This document shows positions 33,897 to 41,469 of a stretch of 64,000 nt of DNA, in pieces. A program made the translations under genes and the position numbers. The notes below the pieces were generated by a model, which saw only the letters and a list, made by a program, of their open reading frames with translations, ran no database searches and had not been told where the DNA came from. This stretch comes from Arthrobacter sp. AZCC_0090 (GTDB lineage: Bacteria; Actinomycetota; Actinomycetes; Actinomycetales; Micrococcaceae): assembly GCF_014207375.1 (NCBI RefSeq), contig NZ_JACHEE010000001.1, positions 124,001-188,000 of the forward strand, written 5' to 3'. The stretch's first letter is position 1. Every line of letters starts with the position of its first letter.

Positions 33897-34502
33897 TCAG
33901 TCGGTTGCGTACTGCGGGGGTCCAGCCGGCCGGTAGACCTGGAGCGTTATGCCCTTCGGGAAGGATCGTGATTCGATCAGGTCAAGCGCTGTGTCCGGGC
34001 CACTGTCGGGAAATAGGCGCGTGCCCTGGCCGACGACCACAGGACAGACGAGCAGGGTGATCTCGTCGACGAGCTGGTTCTCGAGGAGCCAACGGACCAG
34101 GTTGCCGCTGCCGTGCACCTGCAGTTCGCCTCCCGGCTTGGCTTTCAGCTCGCGGATGGCGGCCGCGACGTCTCCGGAGAGGACGGTCGTGTTCGCCCAC
34201 TTCGGGTCGGTGAGCGTGTTCGATGCGACGTACTTGGGCCTTGTGTTCAAGGCCCCGACGATGGGGTTCTCCAGATCTTCCCTCACGCCCCAGTATCCGG
34301 CGAAGAGCTCGTAGGTCCGTCGGCCGAACAGGAACGCGTCTGCGCGCTGGTAAAACTCGTTGACGAATGTCATGGCCTCGTCGTCGAACAGCGGCCTGGC
34401 CCATCCGCCACGCTCGAATCCGGGGTCGAGATCTGGGTGCCGACCCCCGTTTCCCTGCATCACGCCGTCGACAGAGACTTGCGTGTTGGTCGTCAATTTC
34501 AT
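33897..34502 (-). CDS. dihydrofolate-reductase-fold (RibD C-terminal-like) protein
   Basis: The product is 201 aa from ATG 34502 (GGAATGGGAA upstream). 'LTTNTQVSVDGVMQGNGG', 'AMTFVNEFYQRADAFLFGRRTYELFAGYW', 'NTRPKYVASNTLTDPKW', 'VHGSGNLVRWLLENQLVDEITLLVCPVVVGQGTRLF' are the standard signature of YyaP/YwjB-type DHFR-like reductases using NADPH. The true substrate of these stand-alone proteins is not known. An 11-bp inverted repeat lies upstream. Confidence 0.85.
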   Translation of the reverse strand: MKLTTNTQVSVDGVMQGNGGRHPDLDPGFERGGWARPLFDDEAMTFVNEFYQRADAFLFGRRTYELFAGYWGVREDLENPIVGALNTRPKYVASNTLTDPKWANTTVLSGDVAAAIRELKAKPGGELQVHGSGNLVRWLLENQLVDEITLLVCPVVVGQGTRLFPDSGPDTALDLIESRSFPKGITLQVYRPAGPPQYATD

Positions 34503-34556
34503 GATCGCGGTTCCCATTCCTTGGGACGCCACGCTTGGGCGGCGTCGAACGACGGC

Positions 34557-34583
34557 CGCGGATCCATCCGTCATGGATCCGCG
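34557..34583. repeat. 11-bp inverted repeat upstream of the DHFR-like gene
   Basis: CGCGGATCCAT (34557-34567) and ATGGATCCGCG (34573-34583) are perfect arms with a 5-nt spacer, about 55 bases before the DHFR-like start. It may be an operator or leader hairpin. Confidence 0.6.
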
Positions 34584-35819
34584 TCACTTTCTACAGAAGA
34601 GCACACTGGTTCTGCCCTAACAAGGGGCATATCGATGACGGGCCACATGGGCGCGTCTGTGCAGCCTTCATCGGGCGCAAGGAGGGCGATGTAGACGTCC
34701 GTTAGCCGATCCTTCCATCGGGACACTGCCATGGCACTGTGGCCTGCTCCAACCAACGGAATGAGCCATGCGGAATAACGGAGGCTTGGGCTGGTGACGG
34801 CACTGTCGCCACGGTTGAGTCCGTCGGCATTTGGCCGGCGGCCGCAATGGCGATGATCGGCGTCCTGGACGACGCGGCCAACGTCTGCCGCGGGCGCAAG
34901 CTGCCCAACCTGTACAACCACTACGGCTCCAGGGGCATCGTCCTGACCATCCCTCCAAGTCCTGGTCACAGGGCGTGGAAGTCTGGTGCCGCAAGGGCAT
35001 GTGCAAACTCTGGTCCGCAGCTAGCATCAGTCGTCCGACGCATCAATGTGGCTTTCCACGGAGCGGCTGTCGCTATTGCCTTGGTACTGCCTGAACTCAC
35101 GCCCTTCGTCGGGGCGCCTATCTTCTCCTACCTTGCTGCGGCACTTATCGTCACCTCACTGTTCCTGTATCGGTTGAAGCCGCTCGGCCTTCGCGTCAGA
35201 ATCGCATGCAGGCGGGAAACGCGCCAACCCGTTGGCCGAGCAGGAAAGAACCAAGTGGCCCTACGCCTTTACATGCGGACTGGGCTATCTGGTCATGCTC
35301 GCGTACAGACGGACGATCGCCGCGATCTATTGGTGAGAACGAGACTGACCGGCAGCTGGAAGTCCCGGGAGCACCCCTCGGTACTGCCTTGTGCTTGTGT
35401 CCAAGCGCCGCCTTGAGTGGAGCGTCCGTAAGCCGATCCTCTAGGGGGCGGCGTGCCACATACCTCTGCTAGAACAGGGCCACATAGCGCGGCGGTTCAC
35501 AGTGAGACACACATCCGCTGGACACGTCTCATGCCGAACTATGGGGCATAACCGACTCGCTTGACCGAATGTATCACTAACCCTTGTAGTCGTTACATGG
35601 CGCATACACGCGAAGTATTACAAAATTCGGCCTGCGATTCCGCAGTTTGCGGAACACTATTTCAAATGTCTTGCGAACGATCGTTAACGGACGTGGCGCA
35701 AGCTTAATGTTGAATCTCGACGTATACGCGAGCACCCGCGTCGCTTGACCCCTGCGACGTCGGCGTCACTCAGTTCGAACCATTCGTCGGCCCGACGCGG
35801 CGCCTTCGGTAAGCCGGTC
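34584..35819. other. 1.2-kb stretch without a convincing gene
   Basis: Open frames exist on both strands but lack start signals and family resemblance. One plus-strand segment (about 35040-35200) encodes two hydrophobic stretches ('VAFHGAAVAIALVLPEL', 'FSYLAAALIVTSLFLYRL') and may be a remnant of a membrane gene. From about 35480 to 35700 the sequence becomes AT-richer and stop-dense and contains palindromes, as in a regulatory or origin-like spacer, but no known origin motif is seen. Confidence 0.5.
35638..35685. repeat. two short palindromes in an AT-rich spacer
   Basis: TTCCGCAGTTTGCGGAA (35638-35654) has 7-bp arms and a 3-nt centre. AACGATCGTT (35676-35685) is a perfect 10-bp palindrome 21 bases further on. 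Confidence 0.55.
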
Positions 35820-36146
35820 CTACTGCGCCTCACCCGGTGATGCCGCGGCTCGGCTTCCGGGCGGTGGGGCTTTGCTGATAACAGGCAAGGGTGGTGTGTC
35901 GAAGAAGCGGTATTCCCTTGTGGGAAGGCGGGTTATTGTTCCGGCGGCTTCTGCTTTGTCCCGGATGAAATCGCGGTCCTCCCGCGAGAGTATGACCTGC
36001 CCGTGCGGGTCGCACGCCAGGTCCCCGTGTGCGGCCTTGCTGAACTTGGCCGACATGGCGGGGGGCAGGACCGGGCATGCCGGATTTTCCAACAGCCATG
36101 TCCGGGTGCCGGAATCGAGCCGGTCCCAGTCATCCTTGAGTCTCAT
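35820..36146 (-). CDS. small hypothetical protein
   Basis: The product is 108 aa from ATG 36146 (TTG 36155 possible). 'MRLKDDWDRLDSGTRTWLLENP' then 'VLPPAMSAKFSKAA' and 'QVILSREDRDFIRDKAEAAG' give a mostly helical soluble chain with a proline-rich tail. No family is recognised. It is isolated between two gene-poor stretches. Confidence 0.5.
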   Translation of the reverse strand: MRLKDDWDRLDSGTRTWLLENPACPVLPPAMSAKFSKAAHGDLACDPHGQVILSREDRDFIRDKAEAAGTITRLPTREYRFFDTPPLPVISKAPPPGSRAAASPGEAQ

Positions 36147-36316
36147 GCTTGCCAATACCGCCCTTCTTGTCTGGCCTTTCCTGATAGTGGATTTCCGTCC
36201 GGATGGCCCCGGGCGTCAAGCGGATAAATGGGGCCTTATGCCGCCCGGGTACGCGGGACCCATGGGGACTCTCGGCGGCGGCTCCTTCGGGTTGGGCGCG
36301 AAGGCCGGGTGTCGTG

Positions 36317-36754
36317 TCAGTCGGGGAGTTCGATCCTGAAGCCGCAGGTGCATTGCAGGGTCTTGGTGGTGAGGACGACGTCGGGCAGTCCGGGGTCCGG
36401 GGTTTCCTGCGTGTGCAGGGGTGCCTGGATGCTGCGGTCGGCGGTGCCGGCGACGGTCATGGGTTTTCCGCAGTGCAGGTACATGTCCCCGAAGCACAGC
36501 ACCCCGGGCACGGTGGCGCTTTCATTCAGCAGTGCCGCGACCTGCCGGAAGGGTGCGGCGTGCCCCTGGAACGACCCGCACGCGGTGCAGGCGTAGAGGA
36601 CGTGCACCAGCAACTCGCCCGTATGGGCTGGCAGGGAATCGATGGAATGCAGCATCAGGTGCTCACCTGACCGGCAGGTGGCGCACCACAGGGGCAGGCC
36701 GGCCGGTGCCGCGGCTGCCCTTTCGGGACGTCTCGGATCGGAACTTCCGTACAT
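36317..36754 (-). CDS. cysteine-rich hypothetical protein with zinc-ribbon-like pairs
   Basis: The product is 145 aa with GAAGGAG before ATG 36754. Cys pairs at 'WCATCRSG', 'YACTACGSF', 'YLHCGKPM' and 'LQCTCGFRIEL' suggest one or two zinc ribbons. No known family. It is one of four co-oriented small genes (36.3-37.3 kb) that lie divergent to a TetR regulator and may be its targets. Confidence 0.6.
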   Translation of the reverse strand: MYGSSDPRRPERAAAAPAGLPLWCATCRSGEHLMLHSIDSLPAHTGELLVHVLYACTACGSFQGHAAPFRQVAALLNESATVPGVLCFGDMYLHCGKPMTVAGTADRSIQAPLHTQETPDPGLPDVVLTTKTLQCTCGFRIELPD

Positions 36755-37059
36755 GATCCGCTCCTTCGAAGGGGCCTGGGGAATCTAGAAAGAGACGCCG
36801 GCCAGCCGGAGCGTGCCGGGTTTCCGGGGTCAAGGGCTTTTGCGCTGGCTTTTGCCAGGAGGCAGAAAGGTCCGGTCTTTGTTCCATTCATGGACGCGGG
36901 GGTGGCGCCGTGGTGGTGCTTGTTGTTGTGTTTTTGGGCGTAGCGCAGGGCGGGCTTAAGGTCGCGGAAGCGCCGGCCCTGTGCCGGATCTCCGCACTGG
37001 ACGATGTAAGCGGTACCGTTCGGACCGTAGGACCGGGAGACCTCGGCCGGCCTGGTCAT
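36655..37059 (-). CDS. small basic hypothetical protein, C-terminal part uncertain
   Basis: ATG 37059 has GGAGAAG at good distance. The first 55 residues (MTRPAEVSRSYGPNGTAYIV; 'FRDLKPALRYAQKHNNKHHHG') look like a genuine small protein. The frame then stays open for 80 more codons of Arg/Pro-rich sequence and overlaps the next gene by 100 bases, which suggests lost stop or a frameshift. Function unknown. Confidence 0.45.
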   Translation of the reverse strand: MTRPAEVSRSYGPNGTAYIVQCGDPAQGRRFRDLKPALRYAQKHNNKHHHGATPASMNGTKTGPFCLLAKASAKALDPGNPARSGWPASLSRFPRPLRRSGSCTEVPIRDVPKGQPRHRPACPCGAPPAGQVST

Positions 37060-37074
37060 GAGGTCTTCTCCGGG

Positions 37075-37332
37075 TCAGGGCAGGGCCGGGTAGGTTGCGA
37101 GGATGTAGTCCGTGGCCGCCGGCCCGGTCCCGCGCAGCCCAGGGGCCGGAACACGGATGCGGTGCTCTTTCAAGGCGGCCCGGAACTCGGACTCAGAGGC
37201 CGGGGCGCTGTTGCCCAGGAGGCACCAGCTCAGGTAGAGGCCGTAGAGCTGGTCTTGCCCGAGGATGTGCGTGGCGTCCGGGTCCGGGGTGGTGGCTTCG
37301 GCGAGGAAACGTTCAAAGTGTGAAAGGGCCAT
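37075..37332 (-). CDS. small hypothetical protein
   Basis: The product is 85 aa; AAGGGA lies before ATG 37332. 'LSHFERFLAEATTPDPDATH' and 'LYGLYLSWCLLGN' with 'SESEFRAALKEHRIRV' give an alpha-helical pattern resembling the small helical domain used by phage/plasmid primases (D5/DUF3854-type 'LY..Y..WC....' boxes), but this is only a visual likeness. First gene of the run divergent from the TetR gene. Confidence 0.5.
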   Translation of the reverse strand: MALSHFERFLAEATTPDPDATHILGQDQLYGLYLSWCLLGNSAPASESEFRAALKEHRIRVPAPGLRGTGPAATDYILATYPALP

Positions 37333-37544
37333 GATCGGTCTTTCCCTTGTGTTCTGGTACAGCAGGCTGTGTTCTGATACAGCAGGCTCCCGGCCGGTCG
37401 GCCCGAGACAGCCGCAACGGACCGAGCGCACGTGCGGAAATGTGCAAAGGGGACGGCGCTGTTTTTCGTGCCGGGCGACTGGTGGCACGGGCCATATGGT
37501 GCAGGAACCCTCGCGGGCCCCGTGAAAAGTGGGGGGATGGCGCT

Positions 37545-37581
37545 CTACGCCTAATGTCTATAGTGTAGACATTAGGCGTAG
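37545..37581. promoter_or_regulatory. TetR-type operator with embedded -10 box
   Basis: CTACGCCTAATGTCTA (37545-37560) and TAGACATTAGGCGTAG (37566-37581) are perfect 16-bp arms around TAGTG. The centre reads TATAGT, one base from the -10 consensus, so bound repressor would cover the promoter. It is the best-formed regulatory palindrome of the gene-poor region and lies 71 bases before the TetR start. The rest of 37333-37651 shows no gene. Confidence 0.85.
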
Positions 37582-37651
37582 TCTTGCGGAAACACAAGAG
37601 CATGCGCCGGGCGCCGGTTCCCGGTACCCCTCGTGGTCCCGGACTTCGGAG

Positions 37652-38350
37652 ATGATGATGGAACACACCGACACCGCACCGGCACCCGGTCCCGGGCGGC
37701 TGAACCGCGCCATCGTGCTGCGGGCTGCCCTGGACCTAGTCGATAAGCACGGGCTGGAGGCGTTCAGCATGCGGCGGCTCGCGCACGTCCTGGGCCGTGA
37801 CCCGATGGCCGTGTACCGGCACGCGGAGAACCGGAGGGAAATGCTCGCCGGTGTCGCCGAACTGGTCCTGGACGAGGTCGACGCCATCCCCGAGGACCCG
37901 GACTGGCAGGGGCAGCTGCGCCGGATGGCCCATGAACTGCGGCGCGTGTGCCTGCGCCACCCCAACGCCGTGCCGCTGCTGGTCACCGGCCCCCTCTCGA
38001 CCCCGCTGGGACTGCGACCGCCCGGAACCCTGCGGCCGCTGGAGAAGATCTTGGCGATCCTGATCCGCGCCGGATTCGTCCCCGCCGACGCCCTGCACGT
38101 CTCCCGGGCCTTCTACGGCTTCCTCTACGGACACATCCTGGGCGAACTGCAGGAACTCATCGCAGACCCCGAAGAAAACGAAGCCCTGCTCCGCCTCGGA
38201 CTCCAGCGCCTGCCCCTGCGCGACTTCCCGCACCTGCGCAGCCTCGCCCCCGAACTCCTCGACTACGACGGCGCCAAAGAACTGGACCAAGGAATCACCA
38301 TCCTCCTCGCCGGACTCGCCCAACACCATACCCGCCGCGCAGCACCCTAA
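37652..38350 (+). CDS. TetR-family regulator with tetracycline-repressor-like C-terminal domain
   Basis: The product is 230-232 aa; three consecutive ATGs (37652, 37655, 37658) follow CGGAG. The helix-turn-helix 'RAIVLRAALDLVDKHGLEAF ... LGRDPMAVYRHAENRREML' is the TetR class. The C-terminal segment with 'VPLLVTGPLSTPLGLRPPGTL' and 'AFYGFLYGHILGE' resembles the TetR_C_1 domain that senses drugs or other hydrophobic ligands. It is probably autoregulated through the palindrome upstream and may also control the divergent small genes. Confidence 0.85.
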   Translation: MMMEHTDTAPAPGPGRLNRAIVLRAALDLVDKHGLEAFSMRRLAHVLGRDPMAVYRHAENRREMLAGVAELVLDEVDAIPEDPDWQGQLRRMAHELRRVCLRHPNAVPLLVTGPLSTPLGLRPPGTLRPLEKILAILIRAGFVPADALHVSRAFYGFLYGHILGELQELIADPEENEALLRLGLQRLPLRDFPHLRSLAPELLDYDGAKELDQGITILLAGLAQHHTRRAAP

Positions 38351-38358
38351 AACCTGGG

Positions 38359-38398
38359 CCTGGCCGGGGCGCCGGTGGCCGCCGGTGCCCCGGTCAGG
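38359..38398 (+). terminator. strong GC-rich hairpin after the TetR gene
   Basis: CCTGGCCGGGGCGCCGG (38359-38375) pairs with CCGGTGCCCCGGTCAGG (38382-38398), 17 positions with two G-U pairs and a 6-nt loop. It ends 'GTTGCC' without a long U run. Confidence 0.7.
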
Positions 38399-38450
38399 GT
38401 TGCCTTGCACATGGTGAATCCGCGGGCAGCAGCCGAAGATTAGACCTGAC

Positions 38451-38564
38451 GGCAACGTCGCGGCCCCAGTAGCCCTCAATCTCCTCACCGCAGCCGTCGT
38501 GCTCTGGAACACCGTCAACCTACCAGACGGTGCTACAGAACCTCCGCGACTACGGTTTCGGTGA
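38451..38564 (+). pseudogene. Tn3-family transposase remnant
   Basis: One frame reads 'VALNLLTAAVVLWNTVNL', which matches the conserved 'LN-L--AA-V-WNTVYL' box near the end of Tn3 transposases, then diverges and stops at 38562. Only about 25 codons are recognisable. No terminal inverted repeats were found. The remaining bases of 38399-38774 hold no gene. Confidence 0.55.
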
Positions 38565-38774
38565 CGCAGCCCTTAACGTGGTAATTCTTCCGTTTTCCGA
38601 AGCGCCCCCGGGAATGGTACGACCGAGCCGGAAGGACCTGTCTCCAGGCCGGTTGTGTCGGGTCGGCGCGTCCCAGGGGTCCTCCCGTCCGTGGGGGCGC
38701 CTGGAGCGGTGATGCTCAGTAGACTTAGTTTGTCCTTTTTCACACGCGTCTGTGCCGGGTGGGAGGCAAATGTC

Positions 38775-39047
38775 ATGGCCGGCTATTTTGATCTGATGGA
38801 TGCCCCCGAGGGCGGGTACAGGGTGGCGTTGGTGGATTCCGAGGATTACCTGGTGGCAATGTCGGTGACCTTCCCCGACGGGAGTGCCGCAGCGAAGGGC
38901 ATTGCCAACATCAGGGAAATCGCAGGGACAGCCATAGTCAGGGACCGCAGGCACGGGCACGACGAACTGACCACTTACGGGAGACGCCGCACCGCGTCCC
39001 CGCGGCACGGCGTGGACGACGGTGCCAGGAAGGCGTCAGGACGCTGA
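38775..39047 (+). CDS. DUF1508-like protein, copy 2
   Basis: The product is 90 aa with GGGAGG before ATG 38775. 'MAGYFDLMDAPEGGYRVALVD' and 'AMSVTFPDGSAAAKGIANIRE' follow the DUF1508 layout but are more diverged than the copies at 28376 and 55154. The basic tail (GRRRTASPRHG) resembles the tails of the others. Function is unknown. Confidence 0.65.
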   Translation: MAGYFDLMDAPEGGYRVALVDSEDYLVAMSVTFPDGSAAAKGIANIREIAGTAIVRDRRHGHDELTTYGRRRTASPRHGVDDGARKASGR

Positions 39048-39338
39048 CCGGCCCTGGCCACTGAGCAGCGGGAAGTTGAGCTGCGAGGTACGCCGGGGCC
39101 CGCCAGCCTGGGTTGCCGGTCGATTCGACGTGTGCTGCAGCTGTGGGGCTTTGCCCTCGGCTTCCAGTCGCACGTTTTGGGTGGCGTTCCCGGCCATTTC
39201 CCTGATCTTGCCCGTCGTTCCTTCGGCCTCGTAAGTCTGGGGCTTTCGACGCCGCCGACCCGGACCTAGACTTGAACGGCGGAACCGATGCGGCCCCCAA
39301 CGGGGCACCTGACTCACTTGATTCCAAGGAGCACACAT
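39036..39338 (-). CDS. possible CsbD-like stress protein or remnant
   Basis: The segment 'YEAEGTTGKIREMAGNATQ' followed by 'NVRLEAEGKAPQLQ' (about 39090-39230) resembles the repeated 'EGK--E--G' helix of CsbD-type proteins. No good start or ribosome site precedes it, and the frame runs into neighbours on both sides. It may be a relic. Confidence 0.35.
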   Translation of the reverse strand: MCAPWNQVSQVPRWGPHRFRRSSLGPGRRRRKPQTYEAEGTTGKIREMAGNATQNVRLEAEGKAPQLQHTSNRPATQAGGPRRTSQLNFPLLSGQGRSAS

Positions 39339-39585
39339 GAACGAGTTTCCTCAGAACCCAACCCAGGACCCAACCCAGGACCCAACCCAGGACCCAACCC
39401 AGGACCCAACTCTGGACCCCGCCCAGGAGCCCGAACCGGCACCGCTCCCAGGGCCGTTGCCTCCTGTCCCGGGTCCCGGACTCCCGGGTCCATTTCCATC
39501 ACCGGATCCTGTACCGGTTCCCACCCCGCCCGTCCCGGATCCGGATGCCGATCCTGAGCTGCCGCCCTTGGCCCGGGTGGGGTGA
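39337..39585 (+). CDS. proline-rich protein with DPTQ repeats
   Basis: The product is 82 aa; AAGGAG precedes ATG 39337. The N-terminus is a tandem DPTQ tetrapeptide array followed by a Pro/Glu/Asp chain ('GPGLPGPFPSPDPVPVPTPP') with no predicted fold or signal peptide. The DNA array below shows recent repeat expansion, so allele length may vary between strains. Function is unknown. Confidence 0.55.
   Translation: MNEFPQNPTQDPTQDPTQDPTQDPTLDPAQEPEPAPLPGPLPPVPGPGLPGPFPSPDPVPVPTPPVPDPDADPELPPLARVG
39355..39414 (+). repeat. 12-bp coding tandem repeat, five units
   Basis: The unit GACCCAACCCAG occurs as three perfect copies (39367-39402) flanked by one variant on each side. It encodes DPTQ. Confidence 0.9.
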
Positions 39586-39636
39586 ACCGGGCGCGACCAG
39601 CCGTTGACGGACGTCTTCCCGAAGGAGTGAGAAAGC

Positions 39637-39903
39637 GTGCCGAACAAGAAGAACCCGAGCCTGAAAGACCCGGAGCTGTACGAAGAACTCAGGAAAGACG
39701 GTGCATCCAAAGAGAAGGCTGCCCGCATTTCGAACGCGGCAGCCAATGAAGGACGTGGGATTGTCGGCAGCCGCGGAGCCAACGCGGAAGACTACGACGA
39801 ACGCACCGTCTCGGAACTCAAGGCCCGGGCCAAGGAACTTGGCCTGCACGGTTATTCCAGAAAGAACAAAACCGAACTCATTGAAGCCCTTCGCAACCAC
39901 TGA
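39637..39903 (+). CDS. Rho-N/SAP-like domain small protein (DUF7218-like N-terminus)
   Basis: The product is 88 aa from GTG 39637 with AAGGAGTG upstream. Residues 1-50 ('[33 protein letters not shown]') match a short actinobacterial module that precedes a Rho termination factor N-terminal domain (about 55-88: '[20 protein letters not shown]', '[13 protein letters not shown]'). Such proteins are small, basic and likely bind nucleic acid. Stress-linked in context, but this is inference. Confidence 0.8.
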   Translation: MPNKKNPSLKDPELYEELRKDGASKEKAARISNAAANEGRGIVGSRGANAEDYDERTVSELKARAKELGLHGYSRKNKTELIEALRNH

Positions 39904-40191
39904 GACCCTCGGTCAGCCGAACCCGCGATTCGCCGGTGGACTGTCTTAGTTCCAAGGCCAGCCTGCAGGACGACTTGGCCTTACCAGCAGCGCAGACCGG
40001 ACCTGGCCGCAACAGACGCGATATGACGCTCAGGACGAGGGCCAGCGCCGCAACTTTCCGGCCTCCACAGGGTGACAGGCTCTCCGGTGCCTTGGCACCT
40101 CCTTTCACGCTGCTCTGCCTCCGCCCAGCTACTCAGGCAACCCGGCATTTGATCGCTTTCGAGGCCCGAGGAAATCGGAGATGATGGCTGC

Positions 40192-40578
40192 ATGACCAGC
40201 AACGGGCGAGAAACCCATCAGGATTTTTTCACCAGGTTCACCACCAAGGTCGCCAAAGTTCTCGGCCACGCCTGGGTGTTCACTGCAGCCGTCGTTGTGC
40301 TGATCGTCTGGGCATTCACCGGCCCGTTGCTGGGCTTCTCCGATACCTGGCAGCTGGTCATCAACACGGGCACCACGATAGTGACGTTTCTGATGGTCTT
40401 CATCATCCAGAACACCCAGAACCGGGACAGCGCGGCCCTGCACCTGAAGCTTGATGCTGTCATGCGTGAGCTTCGGATCACCAACGCCAAACTCTATGAA
40501 GCAGAAGAGGAAGGCGAGAAGGAACTCGACGAGCAGCGTCGGCACATGGAGGAACAGGCCGAGGCCGGGGCCGACTGA
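40192..40578 (+). CDS. low-affinity iron permease family membrane protein
   Basis: The product is 128 aa, ATG 40192 after CGGAG. Two transmembrane helices ('WVFTAAVVVLIVWAFTGPLL' and 'VINTGTTIVTFLMVFIIQNTQNRD') are followed by a charged coiled coil. The 'FIIQNTQNRDSAALHLKLD' box is diagnostic of this family, named after yeast Fet4, though bacterial members have unproven transport. The preceding 287 bases hold no gene. Confidence 0.85.
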   Translation: MTSNGRETHQDFFTRFTTKVAKVLGHAWVFTAAVVVLIVWAFTGPLLGFSDTWQLVINTGTTIVTFLMVFIIQNTQNRDSAALHLKLDAVMRELRITNAKLYEAEEEGEKELDEQRRHMEEQAEAGAD

Positions 40579-40587
40579 TCCGGTGAA

Positions 40588-40875
40588 TCAGCACCGATGG
40601 ACTCTACTGAAATCACCGCCAATCCTGGCAGCAGACCCGGCTCTGTCCATGGCACCGAAATGCAGAGTCTCCCGGGGGGCGCCACCGTCGTCGGTCGTAC
40701 TCTGGGTGCCGCGCCGTTCGGCACCTCCCCGGAAATACCGGCGTTCGGGGTCTCCGGGATCGCCTCCCCCGGCTCCGGGAATGAGCCCCGGTTTCCATTT
40801 GTTTGAGCAGCGGAATCGAAAGGTGCCGCAGGCCTGGATCGGCAATGTGACGCGGAAACGAATCCAGTTCTCCAT
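40588..40875 (-). CDS. doubtful small hypothetical protein
   Basis: A 95-codon frame from ATG 40875 with TAGGAAC upstream. N-terminal 'MENWIRFRVTLPIQACGTFRF' could be real; the rest is Gly/Arg-rich without domain. It is convergent with the iron-permease-family gene. Confidence 0.35.
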   Translation of the reverse strand: MENWIRFRVTLPIQACGTFRFRCSNKWKPGLIPGAGGGDPGDPERRYFRGGAERRGTQSTTDDGGAPRETLHFGAMDRAGSAARIGGDFSRVHRC

Positions 40876-41469
40876 ACCGGGTTCCTAGACCGGACCCTCG
40901 CGGGTACGGGTAGAAATCAAGCACACCGTACTCGTGCAATGTCACCGGGCAGGGTGTGGACTTGAATCAGAGTCAAATGTGTCTGCGAGCCAACCGGCTA
41001 GCCGTGCGGGCCGGTTAATGGACGGGCCGGTGACGAAGAGAGCTTCCAGAGCCCGGCGCCTGAGCTCTCGACCCCCAGACGTCGCCGGCCCCCTCTCTGG
41101 GCATCTCCGCGAACTGGAAAGCCTGCGCCGCCGTGTCGGGGAGACAGGGACGCGGGCGACACGTTCCGCCGGCAGCTTCGCTCTGCTATGATCGTCCGTC
41201 CATCCGCAATGGTGTTGGAGCGTGCCAGCCTTGATCCGGTGGTGTTTGGTGCGGATCCGGTCGCCAAGCTACCGCTGGTATGACCGGTAGCAGCGGGGGA
41301 GCGCTATGTTGACGCGGGGGGCGCTTCACGGGGAACCGGCGACGGAGAAACCTCATGTGCGGGCCCCGGGCTCAGTCTCGGCGGCCACATCGGTTGCGTG
41401 GGCAGGAAGCGGCGGAACGCCGCGGCCGGAACGTCCGCATCCGTCGTGAACGGTGGTCGATGACGGCTC
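40876..41469. other. 594-base stretch without a convincing gene
   Basis: Stops interrupt all frames, or frames are open only because of high GC. No start signal, repeat or RNA gene was recognised. Confidence 0.45.

Noticed and set aside
34739..35416. 225-codon plus-strand frame with two hydrophobic stretches
   Set aside because: No ribosome site, mixed codon use and no family; kept only as a possible remnant inside the gene-poor stretch.
35480..35700. AT-rich palindromic spacer as a replication origin
   Set aside because: No DnaA-box cluster, iterons or replication gene nearby.
39355..39414. Tandem repeat considered as a CRISPR array
   Set aside because: Units are contiguous 12-mers in frame within a coding sequence, without spacers.
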